Below the pieces are notes generated by a model, which searched no databases, had not been told where the DNA came from, and worked only from the letters and a program-made list of their open reading frames with translations. Below are positions 36,362 through 46,367 of a DNA stretch of 64,000 bases, piece by piece; within the stretch, counting starts at the first letter, position 1, and every line of letters starts with the position of its first letter. The stretch is from Methylonatrum sp040877625. Lineage in GTDB: Bacteria > Pseudomonadota > Gammaproteobacteria > Nitrococcales > Aquisalimonadaceae. Made by a program: the position numbers and the translations under genes. Where the stretch lies: the NCBI GenBank assembly GCA_040877625.1, contig JBBDNK010000001.1, positions 112,245 to 176,244 on the forward strand, written 5' to 3'.

Positions 36362-36967
36362 ATGACCGTACACATACTCGTGCTCTATTACAGCCGCACC
36401 GGCGCCACCCGGCACATGGCGGGCCAGATTGCCCGTGGCGTGGAAACCGTGGATGACGCCGTGGCCGTACTGCGCACCCTGCCGGCGGTCTCGACCGTGG
36501 CCGAGGCAACCGCCCCGGAGGTACCCTCGGACGGGCCGCCCTACGCCACGCAGGAAGACCTCCGCGACTGCGATGGCCTGGCCCTGGGCAGCCCGACCCG
36601 CTTCGGCAACATGGCAGCGCCTGTGAAACACTTTCTGGACGGCACCTCGGCCATGTGGCTGTCCGGCACGCTGGCCGGTCGACCGGCAGCGGTATTCACC
36701 TCCACCGGCTCAATGCATGGTGGCCAGGAGAGCACGCTGCTGACCATGCAGGTACCGCTGTTGCATCACGGCATGCTGCTGCTGGGCATTCCGTATACGG
36801 AAAAAGGTCTGATGCGTACCCGGTCAGGCGGCACGCCCTACGGCGCCAGCCATTTTGCCGGCAGCAGCGGCGACCAACCGGCCACCGAAGACGAAGACAT
36901 ACTTTGCCGGGCGCTGGGTCGCCGCCTGGCTGAAACCACGCTGGCACTCCATCGGGGGCGAAAATGA
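36362..36967 (+). CDS. WrbA-like NAD(P)H:quinone oxidoreductase
   Basis: A flavodoxin-fold protein binding FMN: VLYYSRTGATRHMAGQIARG (P-loop for phosphate), GSPTRFGNMAAPVKHFLDG and FTSTGSMHGGQESTLL. Two-electron quinone reduction protects against redox cycling. The start is uncertain: 36362 (GGAA 8 nt upstream), 36344 or the GTG at 36326 overlapping the arsC stop. Downstream gene overlaps by ATGA. Confidence 0.9.
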   Translation: MTVHILVLYYSRTGATRHMAGQIARGVETVDDAVAVLRTLPAVSTVAEATAPEVPSDGPPYATQEDLRDCDGLALGSPTRFGNMAAPVKHFLDGTSAMWLSGTLAGRPAAVFTSTGSMHGGQESTLLTMQVPLLHHGMLLLGIPYTEKGLMRTRSGGTPYGASHFAGSSGDQPATEDEDILCRALGRRLAETTLALHRGRK

Positions 36968-37323
36968 ACGTTGCCGCGCGGGCAAGCAATCTCCTGGCCA
37001 CAGCCTGTAATCTACTGCTTATCGGCCTGCTGCTGATCTGGCTGGGCTGGCTGCTACCGCCGCCGGAAGCCCTGGTGGTGCCTTTTATCGTGGTTCTGGT
37101 TGTACCCTTGCTTGCGCCACTCCGAGGGCTGCTTCATGGGCGGCGCTATACCCATGCCTGGACCAGCCTGCTTGCCATGCTCTATTTTGTGCACGGCATC
37201 GCCGCCGCAGGCACGCCGGGGCTGAACCGCGTACTGGGGACAGTGGAGATCGTACTCAGTCTGGGGTTGTTCACCGGTTGCGTGCTGCACATGAAGGCCA
37301 CCCGACAGGCTCCTAGTCCCTGA
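36964..37323 (+). CDS. DUF2069 membrane protein
   Basis: 119 residues with four transmembrane helices (about 9-31, 37-58, 66-85, 92-111) and the family feature HAWTSLLAMLYFVHGI. Unknown function. It overlaps the WrbA stop by ATGA and its 3' end overlaps the convergent hda by 11 nt. Confidence 0.85.
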   Translation: MNVAARASNLLATACNLLLIGLLLIWLGWLLPPPEALVVPFIVVLVVPLLAPLRGLLHGRRYTHAWTSLLAMLYFVHGIAAAGTPGLNRVLGTVEIVLSLGLFTGCVLHMKATRQAPSP

Positions 37324-38029
37324 ACAGCACGCGGCGTACAAATGGCACGGTCAATCGCCGCTGCGCGGCAAGGGCGGCCTGGTCCAGGCGGTCCAATAGC
37401 GAGAACAGGCTGCCGGCGTCACGGGGAACCCGGCTGATGAGGTAACGGCCGGTATCCGCCGGCAACTCCAGCCCACGGGCCAGGGCTCGCCGCTCCAGAG
37501 CCTGCAGCAGCTCCGGCTCCGACAGCGGCTGCAGGCGGTGAACCAGGCCCCAGCTCAGGCGGGATTCAAGATCCGGCAGCGAGATGCCCAATTTCGCCGG
37601 CCTGGCCGAGGCGCTGATGAGCAGACGTCCTCCCGCCTCCAGCACCCGGTTGTAAAGATGGAATACCGCCTCTTCCCAGTTCGGCTTGCCGGCGACCAGG
37701 TGGAGATCATCCATGGCGATCAGGGCCAGACTCTCCAGCCCTTCCAGCAACCCCGGATCCAGGCCGTCCGTCTGCTCCAGCGGCAGATAAACCGCCTGCG
37801 CTCCGCGCTCGCCGCAACGCCGGCACGCGGCCTGCAGCAGATGCGTGCGGCCGGTGCCGGAAGCTCCATGGAGGTAAACATAGCCTCCGCCTACCCCATC
37901 CGCCGCGGCGGCAACAGCCTCCACGGCCTGGATGTTCGCGCCCGGCACGAACTGCTCGAAGCCGGCGATATCGTTCCAGCGGATCGCCAGCGGCAACTGA
38001 GCCGTAACGGATTGCTCGCCCTGTGCCAT
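37313..38029 (-). CDS. hda: DnaA-related regulator Hda
   Basis: Hda, with the beta clamp, stimulates ATP hydrolysis by DnaA to prevent re-initiation. The QLPL peptide near the N-terminus (MAQGEQSVTAQLPLAIRW) is the clamp-binding motif. AAA+ features: GASGTGRTHLLQA (Walker A-like), LIAMDDLHLVAG (Walker B) and sensor regions. The second Met (38029) is chosen; an upstream Met at 38056 is possible. Position next to DUF2069 is common. Confidence 0.92.
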   Translation of the reverse strand: MAQGEQSVTAQLPLAIRWNDIAGFEQFVPGANIQAVEAVAAAADGVGGGYVYLHGASGTGRTHLLQAACRRCGERGAQAVYLPLEQTDGLDPGLLEGLESLALIAMDDLHLVAGKPNWEEAVFHLYNRVLEAGGRLLISASARPAKLGISLPDLESRLSWGLVHRLQPLSEPELLQALERRALARGLELPADTGRYLISRVPRDAGSLFSLLDRLDQAALAAQRRLTVPFVRRVLFRD

Positions 38030-38140
38030 TGTCCAGGCCCTGGTCACTTTGCCCATTTAAGGGCGAAGAGTGTACCCTGCCCTCCCCTGGCACCGCCATG
38101 CCGCAGCAGCCCATGGTGCCGATAGACTGGAGGAGGCACC

Positions 38141-39175
38141 ATGCTGTTACGCAATTTCGCTGCCGGCATCGCTCTGGCTTGCGCCCTGCTGCTGGTCGGA
38201 ACCGGCCTGGTTCGGGCCGACATGCTCATCATGGACAACGGTGACCGGATCACCGGCACCTTCATCGAGCACACGGACGGCACGCTGATGTTCCGAGCCG
38301 ACTATGCGGCGACAACGCTGCCAGTTCCGTGGCAACAGGTGAGTGGGCTGATCACGGATGAGATTATTCGCATCCTCCTGGAAGACGGCACCGAGATTGT
38401 CGGTCAGGCGGTGGAAACCGAGCCCGGCAGGCTGCGCATGGTTTCCGGAGACCTCGATGAGCCGGTGAGCTTCCGCGTGAGCCGCGTAACCTCCATTACC
38501 GGCTCCAGAACACCCCCCCGGGACTCCGTTCGCACCTCCGGCAATATCAACGTCGGCGGCACGCTGACCCGCGGCAATACGCGAACCGAAGCCGCCAATG
38601 CGAATGCCGCCTTCGAGGCAAGAACCAACGTCAACCGTTTTCGCGCCGCCGGCGAAGTCAATCGCGCCAGCGACGATGACGAGCTGTTCCGCGACGACGC
38701 AAGCGCCTCCGCCCGGTATGACCACTTCGTCTCCGAACGGGTCTACGTGAACAGCAGCATTGCTCTTAGCCGCGATCGGTTCAGGGATTTGCGGCTGCGC
38801 TCCTCGGCCGGTGTGGGCCTGGGTTACCAGATATTCGAGAACCCGCGTCGCAGCTTGTCGGCGGAGCTGGGCGGCAGCTATGTCAGCCAGGAATACTATG
38901 ATGCCGAAAACGAAACCAATCCCGCCTTCCGCTGGGCACTGGATTATGAAGAACGTCTGTTCACCGGCATCCGGCTGTTCCACAACCAGGAAGGGCTACA
39001 GAACCTGGAGGCCAGCAGCGAGCTGCTTCTAAGGACACGCACCGGCTTGCGTTTCCCACTGATAGCAGGCATCACCGGCACCATCCAGGCCAATGTCGAT
39101 TACGACCATTCGCCGCCCGCGAACAGTCGGAGCACCGATTCCGCCTACCTGGTTACAGCGGGATATAGCTGGTAA
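38141..39175 (+). CDS. DUF481 outer-membrane protein
   Basis: 344 residues: signal peptide MLLRNFAAGIALACALLLVGTGLVRA, an N-terminal part with two related strands (LIMDNGDRITGTFIEHTDGTL and RILLEDGTEIVGQAVETEPG) and a C-terminal DUF481 beta-barrel from about 125 to Trp344 (VTAGYSW, an outer-membrane C-terminal signature). Function not known. GGAGG upstream of the ATG. Confidence 0.85.
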   Translation: MLLRNFAAGIALACALLLVGTGLVRADMLIMDNGDRITGTFIEHTDGTLMFRADYAATTLPVPWQQVSGLITDEIIRILLEDGTEIVGQAVETEPGRLRMVSGDLDEPVSFRVSRVTSITGSRTPPRDSVRTSGNINVGGTLTRGNTRTEAANANAAFEARTNVNRFRAAGEVNRASDDDELFRDDASASARYDHFVSERVYVNSSIALSRDRFRDLRLRSSAGVGLGYQIFENPRRSLSAELGGSYVSQEYYDAENETNPAFRWALDYEERLFTGIRLFHNQEGLQNLEASSELLLRTRTGLRFPLIAGITGTIQANVDYDHSPPANSRSTDSAYLVTAGYSW

Positions 39176-39246
39176 CAATACGGCCGCATAGTCTGCCGGC
39201 TTTTCGGGCCGCGGGCCGGGGCAAATTGATCGCCACGGCCCGGTAT

Positions 39247-40326
39247 TTACCGCATGCGAAAGAAGTAATCGGGGTTTCGGCCACTGCCCTGCTCATCGGC
39301 TTGAGCGTCGCTGCCAATGTCCGCCTCGTCCACGCGTCCGGACTGCTGCAATGCGCGCAGCACACGGCTCGATTCAGCGTCAATCTCAACCCGATAATCC
39401 GTGAAGCGTTCATTTACCCGAGACGGATCGGCGCGCACGACGCCGCGGACACCGCTCAGCAATTGCTGCGCCCAGGCGTATTCCGCCAGACTGCGCATAC
39501 CTTCGAAGCGGATGTAGATCACGCTCCCGGCACCTTCGGTCGACAGCCCGGACAGGCGTTCGGCAAGAAAGCCGGAAACACCATCCGCGGCCGAGGCCAT
39601 GACCACCTCCAGACGCTCGTCACTGACTGTCGTCTGGTAAGTCTCATCATCCCAGAACAGCACCCAACGGCCCCGCCAGTTGCCGCCACGCTCGGATAAT
39701 CTGCCGACCAGCACGGCACTGGTCCGGTAACGCTCGGAGGCGGCGAGAACCGGCTCGCGAAAACCACCCCAGAGATCCGACGCGCGCATGGCCTGCTGAT
39801 CCTCCAGGTCCAGCAGCGGCAATAATACCGGCAGACCGCGTTCGGATGCAGTCCGGCGGAGCAGTTGCTGCACCTCAAGTCCGCGGTCACCACCGATCAA
39901 CTCTCGTCCGGCGCCGCGGTCGGTGGCAAGCCAGACCAGAATCCGTGGCCGGTCTTCCGGGCTCCAGACCGCGATACGGCGATCACTCAGCGCCCGTTCA
40001 ACCGCCGCCCCATCAAAACGCAGGTTGAGTTGACGCTCGGTCTCGCCGTCTTCACCTGTGGTCTGCTCATAATTGTACTGCTGCAGATAGCCCTCGGCGC
40101 CGGCCAGCACCTCCTCCACGTCCGGCTGCTCGATCACGTCCCGGCGGCCCGTCAGCCGCTCCAGCACTTGCATCAATCCGGCGCGAGTGGCCTCGCGGCG
40201 CTCCTGCGCACCCTCTCCCTCAACCGTCACACGGGCATCGAACAACCCCGCAGGTCCACTCTGCCCCAGCAACAGCACCGGCAACAGCACCAGCAATAAT
40301 CCACCCAGTCGACAAACAGACTTCAT
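39247..40326 (-). CDS. DUF2066 exported protein
   Basis: 359 residues: signal peptide MKSVCRLGGLLLVLLPVLLLG, then the DUF2066 domain with LYDARV-like LFDARVTVEGEGAQERREATRAG, RPRILVWLATDRG and LLDLEDQQAMRASDLWGGF. Role unknown; the gene is usually beside purM in gammaproteobacteria, as here. GGGGAG 8 nt before the ATG decides the start. Confidence 0.85.
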   Translation of the reverse strand: MKSVCRLGGLLLVLLPVLLLGQSGPAGLFDARVTVEGEGAQERREATRAGLMQVLERLTGRRDVIEQPDVEEVLAGAEGYLQQYNYEQTTGEDGETERQLNLRFDGAAVERALSDRRIAVWSPEDRPRILVWLATDRGAGRELIGGDRGLEVQQLLRRTASERGLPVLLPLLDLEDQQAMRASDLWGGFREPVLAASERYRTSAVLVGRLSERGGNWRGRWVLFWDDETYQTTVSDERLEVVMASAADGVSGFLAERLSGLSTEGAGSVIYIRFEGMRSLAEYAWAQQLLSGVRGVVRADPSRVNERFTDYRVEIDAESSRVLRALQQSGRVDEADIGSDAQADEQGSGRNPDYFFRMR

Positions 40327-40540
40327 CAATTCGACTCCCCGTGCCGGCAAACATCCGGCAGTCCGTATCCATGTTCGCGCACCATACCCCGATTCCCGGC
40401 TTTCAGTCTGACAGGGCTCTCCGTTACCATTATGCCCCGACCGGCAGCCTGATCGACACCGCAGGTTGCCGATCTAATCATGGACCAGGCGTGAACCACG
40501 ATGTTCACATGGCCTGCAGCAAGGTTCCAGACAGGAGATC

Positions 40541-41611
40541 ATGCCCTTGGCAGACGACCACAAACCCCGCGGCCCGGGGCTGACCTACCAGGACGCCGGC
40601 GTAGACATCGATGCCGGCAACGCGCTGGTGGAGCGTATCAAGCCCCATGTGCGCCGCACCAGGCGGCCGGAAGTCATGGGTGGGCTGGGCGGCTTCGGCG
40701 GCCTGTTCCGGCTGCCCGTGGACCGCTACCGTGACCCGGTGCTGGTGTCCGGCACCGACGGTGTGGGCACCAAGCTCCGGCTCGCGATCGACACCGGCCG
40801 CCACGAGGGCATCGGTATCGACCTGGTGGCCATGTGCGTGAATGATATTCTGGTCTGCGGCGCCGAACCCCTGTTCTTTCTGGATTACTACGCCACCGGC
40901 CATCTGGATGTCGACGTCGCAGCCACGGTGATCGAGGGCATCGCCGATGGCTGCCAGCAGGCAGGTGCTGCCCTGATTGGCGGTGAAACCGCCGAAATGC
41001 CGGGGATGTACGACGGCGGCGACTACGATCTGGCAGGCTTCTGCGTGGGCGTGGTGGAACATGACCGGATGATCGACGGTAGCCGCGTCGCCGAGGGGGA
41101 TGCCCTGATCGCGCTGGGTTCCAGCGGCCCTCATTCCAACGGTTACTCGTTGATTCGCAAGGTGCTTGAAGTCAGCAGTGCCAGCCTGGATACCACCATC
41201 GACGGAACCAGCCTGGCCGATGCCCTGATGGCACCGACCCGCATCTACGTAAAATCCATACACACCCTGCTGGGCAGTATCGAAGTCCGCGCCATGGCCC
41301 ACATCACCGGGGGCGGGTTGCCGGAAAACCTGCCCCGGGTACTGCCCGACGGCCTGGGCGCCGACATCGACGCCGAAAGCTGGACCCTGCCGACCGTGTT
41401 CCGCTGGCTGCGGGACCAGGGCGGCATTTCCGAGCAGGAGATGTTCCGTACCTTCAATTGCGGCATCGGCATGGTCGCATGCGTGCCGGAAAGCGCCGTG
41501 GAGCAAGCCCTGAAGGTGCTCACAGACGCTGGCGAGAATGCGTGGCGGATCGGCCGTATCGTCGCCGTGGCGACTGGCGAACCGCGCGTGCACATCGGAG
41601 CCAGGGCATGA
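40541..41611 (+). CDS. purM: phosphoribosylformylglycinamidine cyclo-ligase
   Basis: PurM makes aminoimidazole ribotide in purine synthesis. 356 residues: LTYQDAGVDIDAGN, VLVSGTDGVGTKLRLA, VNDILVCGAEPLFFLDYYATG, LIGGETAEMPGMY, and GSSGPHSNGYSLIRK. Divergent from the DUF2066 gene. Stop overlaps purN as ATGA. Confidence 0.97.
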   Translation: MPLADDHKPRGPGLTYQDAGVDIDAGNALVERIKPHVRRTRRPEVMGGLGGFGGLFRLPVDRYRDPVLVSGTDGVGTKLRLAIDTGRHEGIGIDLVAMCVNDILVCGAEPLFFLDYYATGHLDVDVAATVIEGIADGCQQAGAALIGGETAEMPGMYDGGDYDLAGFCVGVVEHDRMIDGSRVAEGDALIALGSSGPHSNGYSLIRKVLEVSSASLDTTIDGTSLADALMAPTRIYVKSIHTLLGSIEVRAMAHITGGGLPENLPRVLPDGLGADIDAESWTLPTVFRWLRDQGGISEQEMFRTFNCGIGMVACVPESAVEQALKVLTDAGENAWRIGRIVAVATGEPRVHIGARA

Positions 41612-42276
41612 CCCGAGGCGCCCCGCGCACGGTGGTACTCATCTCGGGCGGCGGCACCAACCTGCAGGCATTGATTGACGCCCGCGACCGGGGCGAACTG
41701 CCAACCACGCTCTGTAGAGTCATCAGCAACCGACCCGAAGCAGCCGGTCTCGAACGTGCACGGAAGGCCGGCGTCGAGGCGGCCGTCATCGCGCACGGCG
41801 ACCACCCCGACCGAGAGACCTATGACGCCGCACTGGCACGGGAAATCGATGCCTGCGAAGCAGACCTCGTTGTGCTTGCCGGTTTCATGCGCATCCTCAG
41901 CGACGCGTTCGTGGAACGCTATAGCGGCAGACTGATCAACGTCCATCCCTCGCTGCTGCCAGCATTTCGCGGCTTGCATACGCATCGCCGTGTACTGGAT
42001 GCGGGTAGCCGCGCGCACGGCTGCACCGTGCACTTCGTTACGCCGGAACTTGATGCCGGCCCACTGATCGTGCAGGCGCGCATAACCGTGAGCCGGGGCG
42101 ATACCGAAGAGTCGCTGGTCAAGCGGGTCCAGGAACAGGAACACCGAATCTACCCCCTGGCGGTTCGCTGGTTCGCCGAAGGCCGTCTGCGCATGGCCGA
42201 TGACCGCGCCTGGCTTGACGACCGCCCGCTCGACTCCCCCGTGGTGGTCCGGCCGGACGCCGCCCTGCCCGACTGA
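41608..42276 (+). CDS. purN: phosphoribosylglycinamide formyltransferase
   Basis: PurN transfers formyl from 10-formyl-THF to GAR. 222 residues: VVLISGGGTNLQALIDA, SNRPEAAGLERA, VLAGFMRILSDAFVERYSGRLINVHPSLLPAF with the catalytic Asn-His, and DAGPLIVQARI with the catalytic Asp. Translationally coupled to purM. Confidence 0.96.
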   Translation: MTRGAPRTVVLISGGGTNLQALIDARDRGELPTTLCRVISNRPEAAGLERARKAGVEAAVIAHGDHPDRETYDAALAREIDACEADLVVLAGFMRILSDAFVERYSGRLINVHPSLLPAFRGLHTHRRVLDAGSRAHGCTVHFVTPELDAGPLIVQARITVSRGDTEESLVKRVQEQEHRIYPLAVRWFAEGRLRMADDRAWLDDRPLDSPVVVRPDAALPD

Positions 42277-42385
42277 AACCCGGCACTGGCACCCGGCTGC
42301 GTTCTCCAGCACACTGAGCGTCGAAAAATGACGACAGGGCACGGTTCACAGACGTGCCCGACGTTGCCGGGTAAAGGTCTGGACC

Positions 42386-43108
42386 ATGACAGTGCATTCG
42401 ATCACCCGCATCCCCGGCGCTGGCCTGGCCGCCATGTTTACCATGGCGGCCCTTTTCCTGCCGCATGCCGCCGAGTCGCTCGAGGTCCGTGTTCTGGGCA
42501 CCGACGGTCAGCCACTGAAGTATGCGGTGGTTTCCGTGCATTCCGCCGCGCCGGAAACAACTCTGGGGGCGGAATCCACGCCGGACACCGCGGTCATGGA
42601 TCAGACCGGCATGCAGTTTACCCCGCATGTACTGGCGATTCGCAAGCATACGCAGGTGGACTTTCCCAACAGCGACCAGGTTCGACACCACGTCTATTCC
42701 TTCTCCGCGGCCAAGCGATTTGAACTGCCCCTCTACGCCGATCGCCCCCCCTCCCCGATAGGTTTCTCCGCAACCGGTCCTGTTGTCCTTGGCTGCAATA
42801 TTCACGATCACATGATCGGCTACATCTACGTGGTGGACAGCCCGCTGTTCGCAAGGACAAGCGACGACGGCACGGCACTGTTCACAGGCGTCCCGGAACA
42901 ACGTGACGATCTGCATCTGGAGATCTGGCACCCGTCCCTGAAGCATGACGAGCCGCCCCATCGCAGATCCCTGGCGACCTCGGAGCCGGATCAGCAGCTG
43001 ACCATTCGCCTGCAGGTAACGGATGAGCCGCCGCCCGAGCCCCGAGGCCTGCGCCGCGGCAACAGCAATCTTGAGCAGCGATTCCGGCGTCATGAACGCA
43101 CAGACTGA
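42386..43108 (+). CDS. exported cupredoxin-like protein (methylamine-utilisation type)
   Basis: 240 residues: N-terminal signal (about 1-31), then a plastocyanin-like beta domain. Copper-ligand candidates are His101/His102 in NSDQVRHHVYSFS, and Cys137, His140, His142/Met143 in GCNIHDHM. Such proteins are often called methylamine utilisation proteins, but no mau genes are near. It begins a run of four closely spaced genes and overlaps the next by 17 nt. The C-terminal tail is Arg-rich, partly because of that overlap. Confidence 0.8.
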   Translation: MTVHSITRIPGAGLAAMFTMAALFLPHAAESLEVRVLGTDGQPLKYAVVSVHSAAPETTLGAESTPDTAVMDQTGMQFTPHVLAIRKHTQVDFPNSDQVRHHVYSFSAAKRFELPLYADRPPSPIGFSATGPVVLGCNIHDHMIGYIYVVDSPLFARTSDDGTALFTGVPEQRDDLHLEIWHPSLKHDEPPHRRSLATSEPDQQLTIRLQVTDEPPPEPRGLRRGNSNLEQRFRRHERTD

Positions 43109-45521
43109 ATCAACCACCGACGCCCAATCGCCAGGCCAGCGAGCCAACGGCGTCGCGCGACCGGTGATCGGTTTTCGCAGCAGGATCCTGGCGCTGGTCA
43201 TCGGCTTGCTGGCCATGTCCCAGATTGCCGTGATGATGGCGGTGCTGAACACCACCAGCCGCAGCGTGTCGGCGCGGGCTCAGGACGAACTCAGTGTGGG
43301 TGTCCGGGTTTTCGAGGAGCTATTGACGTCCAGACAGCAGCAATTGCTGGGCACCGCGCAGGTGCTCAGCAGCGATTTCGGCTTCAAGGAAGCTGTCGCC
43401 ACCGAAGACCTTGCAACCATAGAATCCGCGCTTCTCAATCACGGCGGCCGCATCGCCGCCGACGCGGTGCTGCTGGTCTCCTTGAACGGCGTGGTGACCG
43501 CCGCCACCAGCTCGCTGGAAAGCGGCAAGGGCTTCCCTTTCGCGGCCCTGCTCGACGACGCGCAGCGTAACGGCCAGGCCACCGCCAACGTGCTCCTGGA
43601 GGGCCGCCCGCACCAGCTGGTCATGGTACCGGTGAACGCGCCCGTGCGCATTGCCTGGGCCGCCATGGGATTTCTGCTCGATGACCGTCTGGCCGAGGAT
43701 CTGCAGGCCCTGACCGGCCTTGAGGTAACCTTCGCCGCCATCGGTACCGACGCGGAGTATCTGGCGTCGACGCTGACCGCGGCGGACCGGGTCAGGCTGC
43801 TTGCCCAGATCGGCGACTGGCCGGTCGAAGACGGCCCGGCCGCACAATTGAATCTGGCCGATGATAGCTACTTCACCCAGAGCACGGGACTTGGCGGCCG
43901 GAACGGCCAACGCATCACCGCGCTGCTGCAGACCTCCCGCACCGAGGCCATGGCCCCGTATTACGAGGTTCGCAACCAGTTGTTACTCATCGCCGGACTG
44001 ACGTTGCTGCTGTCCTTGCTGGGCGGAACACTGATGGCACGGGGCGTAACCCGGCCGATCAATACCCTGGTAGCTGCCGCCAGCCGCATCGCCCACGGCA
44101 ATTACAACAGTCCCGTGCCACGGGAATCGGAGGATGAACTGGGCACGCTGGCCAATGCATTCAATCAGATGCAGGAGGGCATCGCCCAGCGTGAGGAACG
44201 CATCATCCATCAGGCCCACCATGATGTGCTCACCGGCCTGCCCAACCGCAGCAGCATACAACAACGCCTGGAGCACACGCTGTCCGGTAACCGCCTGACC
44301 CCGCTCATCCTGATTCTGCTGGATATCGCCCGCTTCAAGCAGATCAACGATACGCTGGGCCATGCCACCGGAGACGCCGTGCTGCTCACGGTCGCGAACC
44401 GCCTGCAACTTGTCGTCGAAGGCCGCGGCATAGCCGCACGCGTGGGCGGCAACGAGTTTCTGGTCATTCTCGAAGATCAGCTCCGCGAGAACGCCGCCAC
44501 CGCCGCCCGTTCGCTGCTCGACAGTATCGCCCTGCCAGTCGGACTCCATGACGCCAACATCCCCCTGAGCCTGAATGCCGGCATTGCCTGCTTTCCGGAT
44601 GACGGCGATGCGCCGGAAACGCTGATGCGACGGGCCGACGTCGCCCTGCATGCAGCCAAACGCGAAGACGCCGGGCAGCCGTTTCTGTACCGCAGCGGCG
44701 ATGACGAGCGTCACTTGCGGCAATTGCAGCTGCTTCATGATCTGCGCGCGGCCATAGACAACGATGAACTCGTGCTGGAATTCCAGCCCAAGACTTCGCT
44801 TGCCGACGGCCGCCTGGTCGGCGCCGAGGCCCTGGTCCGATGGAACCATCCCAGCCTGGGCCGCGTGGCGCCCGATGTCTTCATCCCCCTGGCCGAACAA
44901 TCCGGTCTCATCCAGCCGCTGACCCACTGGGTGCTTGTCAATGCGCTGGCCGCCTGTGCGGCCTGGCGACAGGCGGGCCTGCGGTTGCCGGTCGCGGTCA
45001 ATCTTTCCGGGCTGGACGTTCTCGATCACCGGTTACCGGAGACCGTGCGCGGTTGTCTGGCGGCGGCCGGCTTGCCGCCGGACAACCTGACGCTGGAGGT
45101 TACCGAAAGCATGCTGATGCGCGATGCGCCCCTGGCCCGCACCCATCTGCAGCAACTGCGGGCAGTGGGTGCCCGTCTGGCGATCGACGACTTCGGCACC
45201 GGCTACTCCTCGCTCGCGCAGCTCCGGCAACTGCCGGTGGATGAACTCAAGATCGACCGCTCCTTCGTCAAATCCATGACCATGGACACAGGTGATGCGA
45301 TTATCGTGCGCACCATCATTCAGCTCGCCCACAGCCTGAACCTGAAGGTCGTGGCCGAGGGCGTGGAGACACGCGAGGACTGGGATCTGCTACGGGAATA
45401 CGGCTGCGAGACCGGTCAGGGATTCGGCATAGGCCGGCCGATGCCCGCGCATGCCGTTGATGCCTGGCACAAGCAATGGCGGCAGCAGCCTGTACCAATC
45501 AAATCACCCGGAGATCCATGA
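43092..45521 (+). CDS. membrane HAMP-GGDEF-EAL protein, likely c-di-GMP phosphodiesterase
   Basis: 809 residues. TM1 (about 29-51), a periplasmic sensory region (about 52-295, double-CACHE-like in length), TM2 (about 296-316), HAMP (about 317-370), GGDEF and EAL. The GGDEF signature is GGNEF (near 451) with no RxxD I-site before it, so cyclase activity is doubtful. EAL is intact (AEALVRW near 577) with DDFGTGYSSL, the loop-6 type feature needed for hydrolysis. It sits inside the cupredoxin/DUF3034/hemoglobin unit, whose members would deliver the signal. Confidence 0.9.
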   Translation: MNAQTESTTDAQSPGQRANGVARPVIGFRSRILALVIGLLAMSQIAVMMAVLNTTSRSVSARAQDELSVGVRVFEELLTSRQQQLLGTAQVLSSDFGFKEAVATEDLATIESALLNHGGRIAADAVLLVSLNGVVTAATSSLESGKGFPFAALLDDAQRNGQATANVLLEGRPHQLVMVPVNAPVRIAWAAMGFLLDDRLAEDLQALTGLEVTFAAIGTDAEYLASTLTAADRVRLLAQIGDWPVEDGPAAQLNLADDSYFTQSTGLGGRNGQRITALLQTSRTEAMAPYYEVRNQLLLIAGLTLLLSLLGGTLMARGVTRPINTLVAAASRIAHGNYNSPVPRESEDELGTLANAFNQMQEGIAQREERIIHQAHHDVLTGLPNRSSIQQRLEHTLSGNRLTPLILILLDIARFKQINDTLGHATGDAVLLTVANRLQLVVEGRGIAARVGGNEFLVILEDQLRENAATAARSLLDSIALPVGLHDANIPLSLNAGIACFPDDGDAPETLMRRADVALHAAKREDAGQPFLYRSGDDERHLRQLQLLHDLRAAIDNDELVLEFQPKTSLADGRLVGAEALVRWNHPSLGRVAPDVFIPLAEQSGLIQPLTHWVLVNALAACAAWRQAGLRLPVAVNLSGLDVLDHRLPETVRGCLAAAGLPPDNLTLEVTESMLMRDAPLARTHLQQLRAVGARLAIDDFGTGYSSLAQLRQLPVDELKIDRSFVKSMTMDTGDAIIVRTIIQLAHSLNLKVVAEGVETREDWDLLREYGCETGQGFGIGRPMPAHAVDAWHKQWRQQPVPIKSPGDP

Positions 45522-46367
45522 ATGCCCGTACTCAAGCATGCAAGGGCCGTATTGCCCGCACTACTGCTGCTGATCGGCATGGCCGAAGCCGATGCCGCCG
45601 GTGGCCGGCTACCGGCCACCAGCGGCGTTACTCAGCTCGAAGGTGCGGCCGGCGGTGGGCTGGTGCCCTGGGCGGTACTTTCCGGATATGGCACGGAGAC
45701 GGAAACCGGGGGGGCCGTGTTCCTCACGCACGTCAACCTGAGCGATTTCGATCTCAATGCCGTTGGCGCGTCGCTGACGATCAACAACCGGGTGGAGCTG
45801 TCCCTGGCCCGCCAGGCGCTGGGGCTGGGAGGCGGCAACCGTGTCGAACAGGAGATCATGGGTGCCAAGGTCCGCCTGCTCGGCGATCTGGTTTACACGG
45901 ATCTGCCCCAGATCAGCCTGGGCGTTCAGTACAAACGCAATCTCGACGGTGACCTGGTGCGTTCACTCGGCGCCTCGCGCACCGACGACTGGGACATCTA
46001 TCTTGCCGCGAGCCGGTTGTATCTGGGCGCGGCCGGCGGCTACAACCTGCTGCTCAACGGTACGCTGCGCGCCACCCGCGCCAACGAACTCGGGCTGCTC
46101 GGCTTCGGCGGTCCGGACGGCGACAGCCATCGGCTGATGCTAGAGGCATCCGCGGCCGTGCTGCTGGATCACCGCACCGCGGTTGGTATCGAGTATCGCG
46201 GCAAGCCGGACAACCTGGGCATTGATGAGGGCCCATGGCAGGATCTGTTCTTCGCCTGGTTCCCCACCAAGCGCCTGGCCCTGACCGCCGCCTATGCCCG
46301 GCTGGGCAACGTCGGCGGCATCGATAACCAGGATGGATTCTATCTGTCCGTACAGGGGAGTTTCTGA
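45522..46367 (+). CDS. DUF3034-like outer-membrane beta-barrel protein
   Basis: 281 residues: signal peptide to about 25 (EADAAGG), then repeated amphipathic strands (VGASLTINNRVELSLARQALG, LNLLLNGTLRATRAN-like, TAAYARLGNVGG) and a C-terminal Phe (LSVQGSF), all typical of a small outer-membrane barrel. It starts at the base after the EAL gene stop and overlaps the hemoglobin start (TGATG). Function unknown. Confidence 0.75.
   Translation: MPVLKHARAVLPALLLLIGMAEADAAGGRLPATSGVTQLEGAAGGGLVPWAVLSGYGTETETGGAVFLTHVNLSDFDLNAVGASLTINNRVELSLARQALGLGGGNRVEQEIMGAKVRLLGDLVYTDLPQISLGVQYKRNLDGDLVRSLGASRTDDWDIYLAASRLYLGAAGGYNLLLNGTLRATRANELGLLGFGGPDGDSHRLMLEASAAVLLDHRTAVGIEYRGKPDNLGIDEGPWQDLFFAWFPTKRLALTAAYARLGNVGGIDNQDGFYLSVQGSF

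Noticed and set aside
37313..37323. 11-bp overlap of convergent DUF2069 and hda stops
   Set aside because: Ordinary compact arrangement; not a sign of error or regulation.
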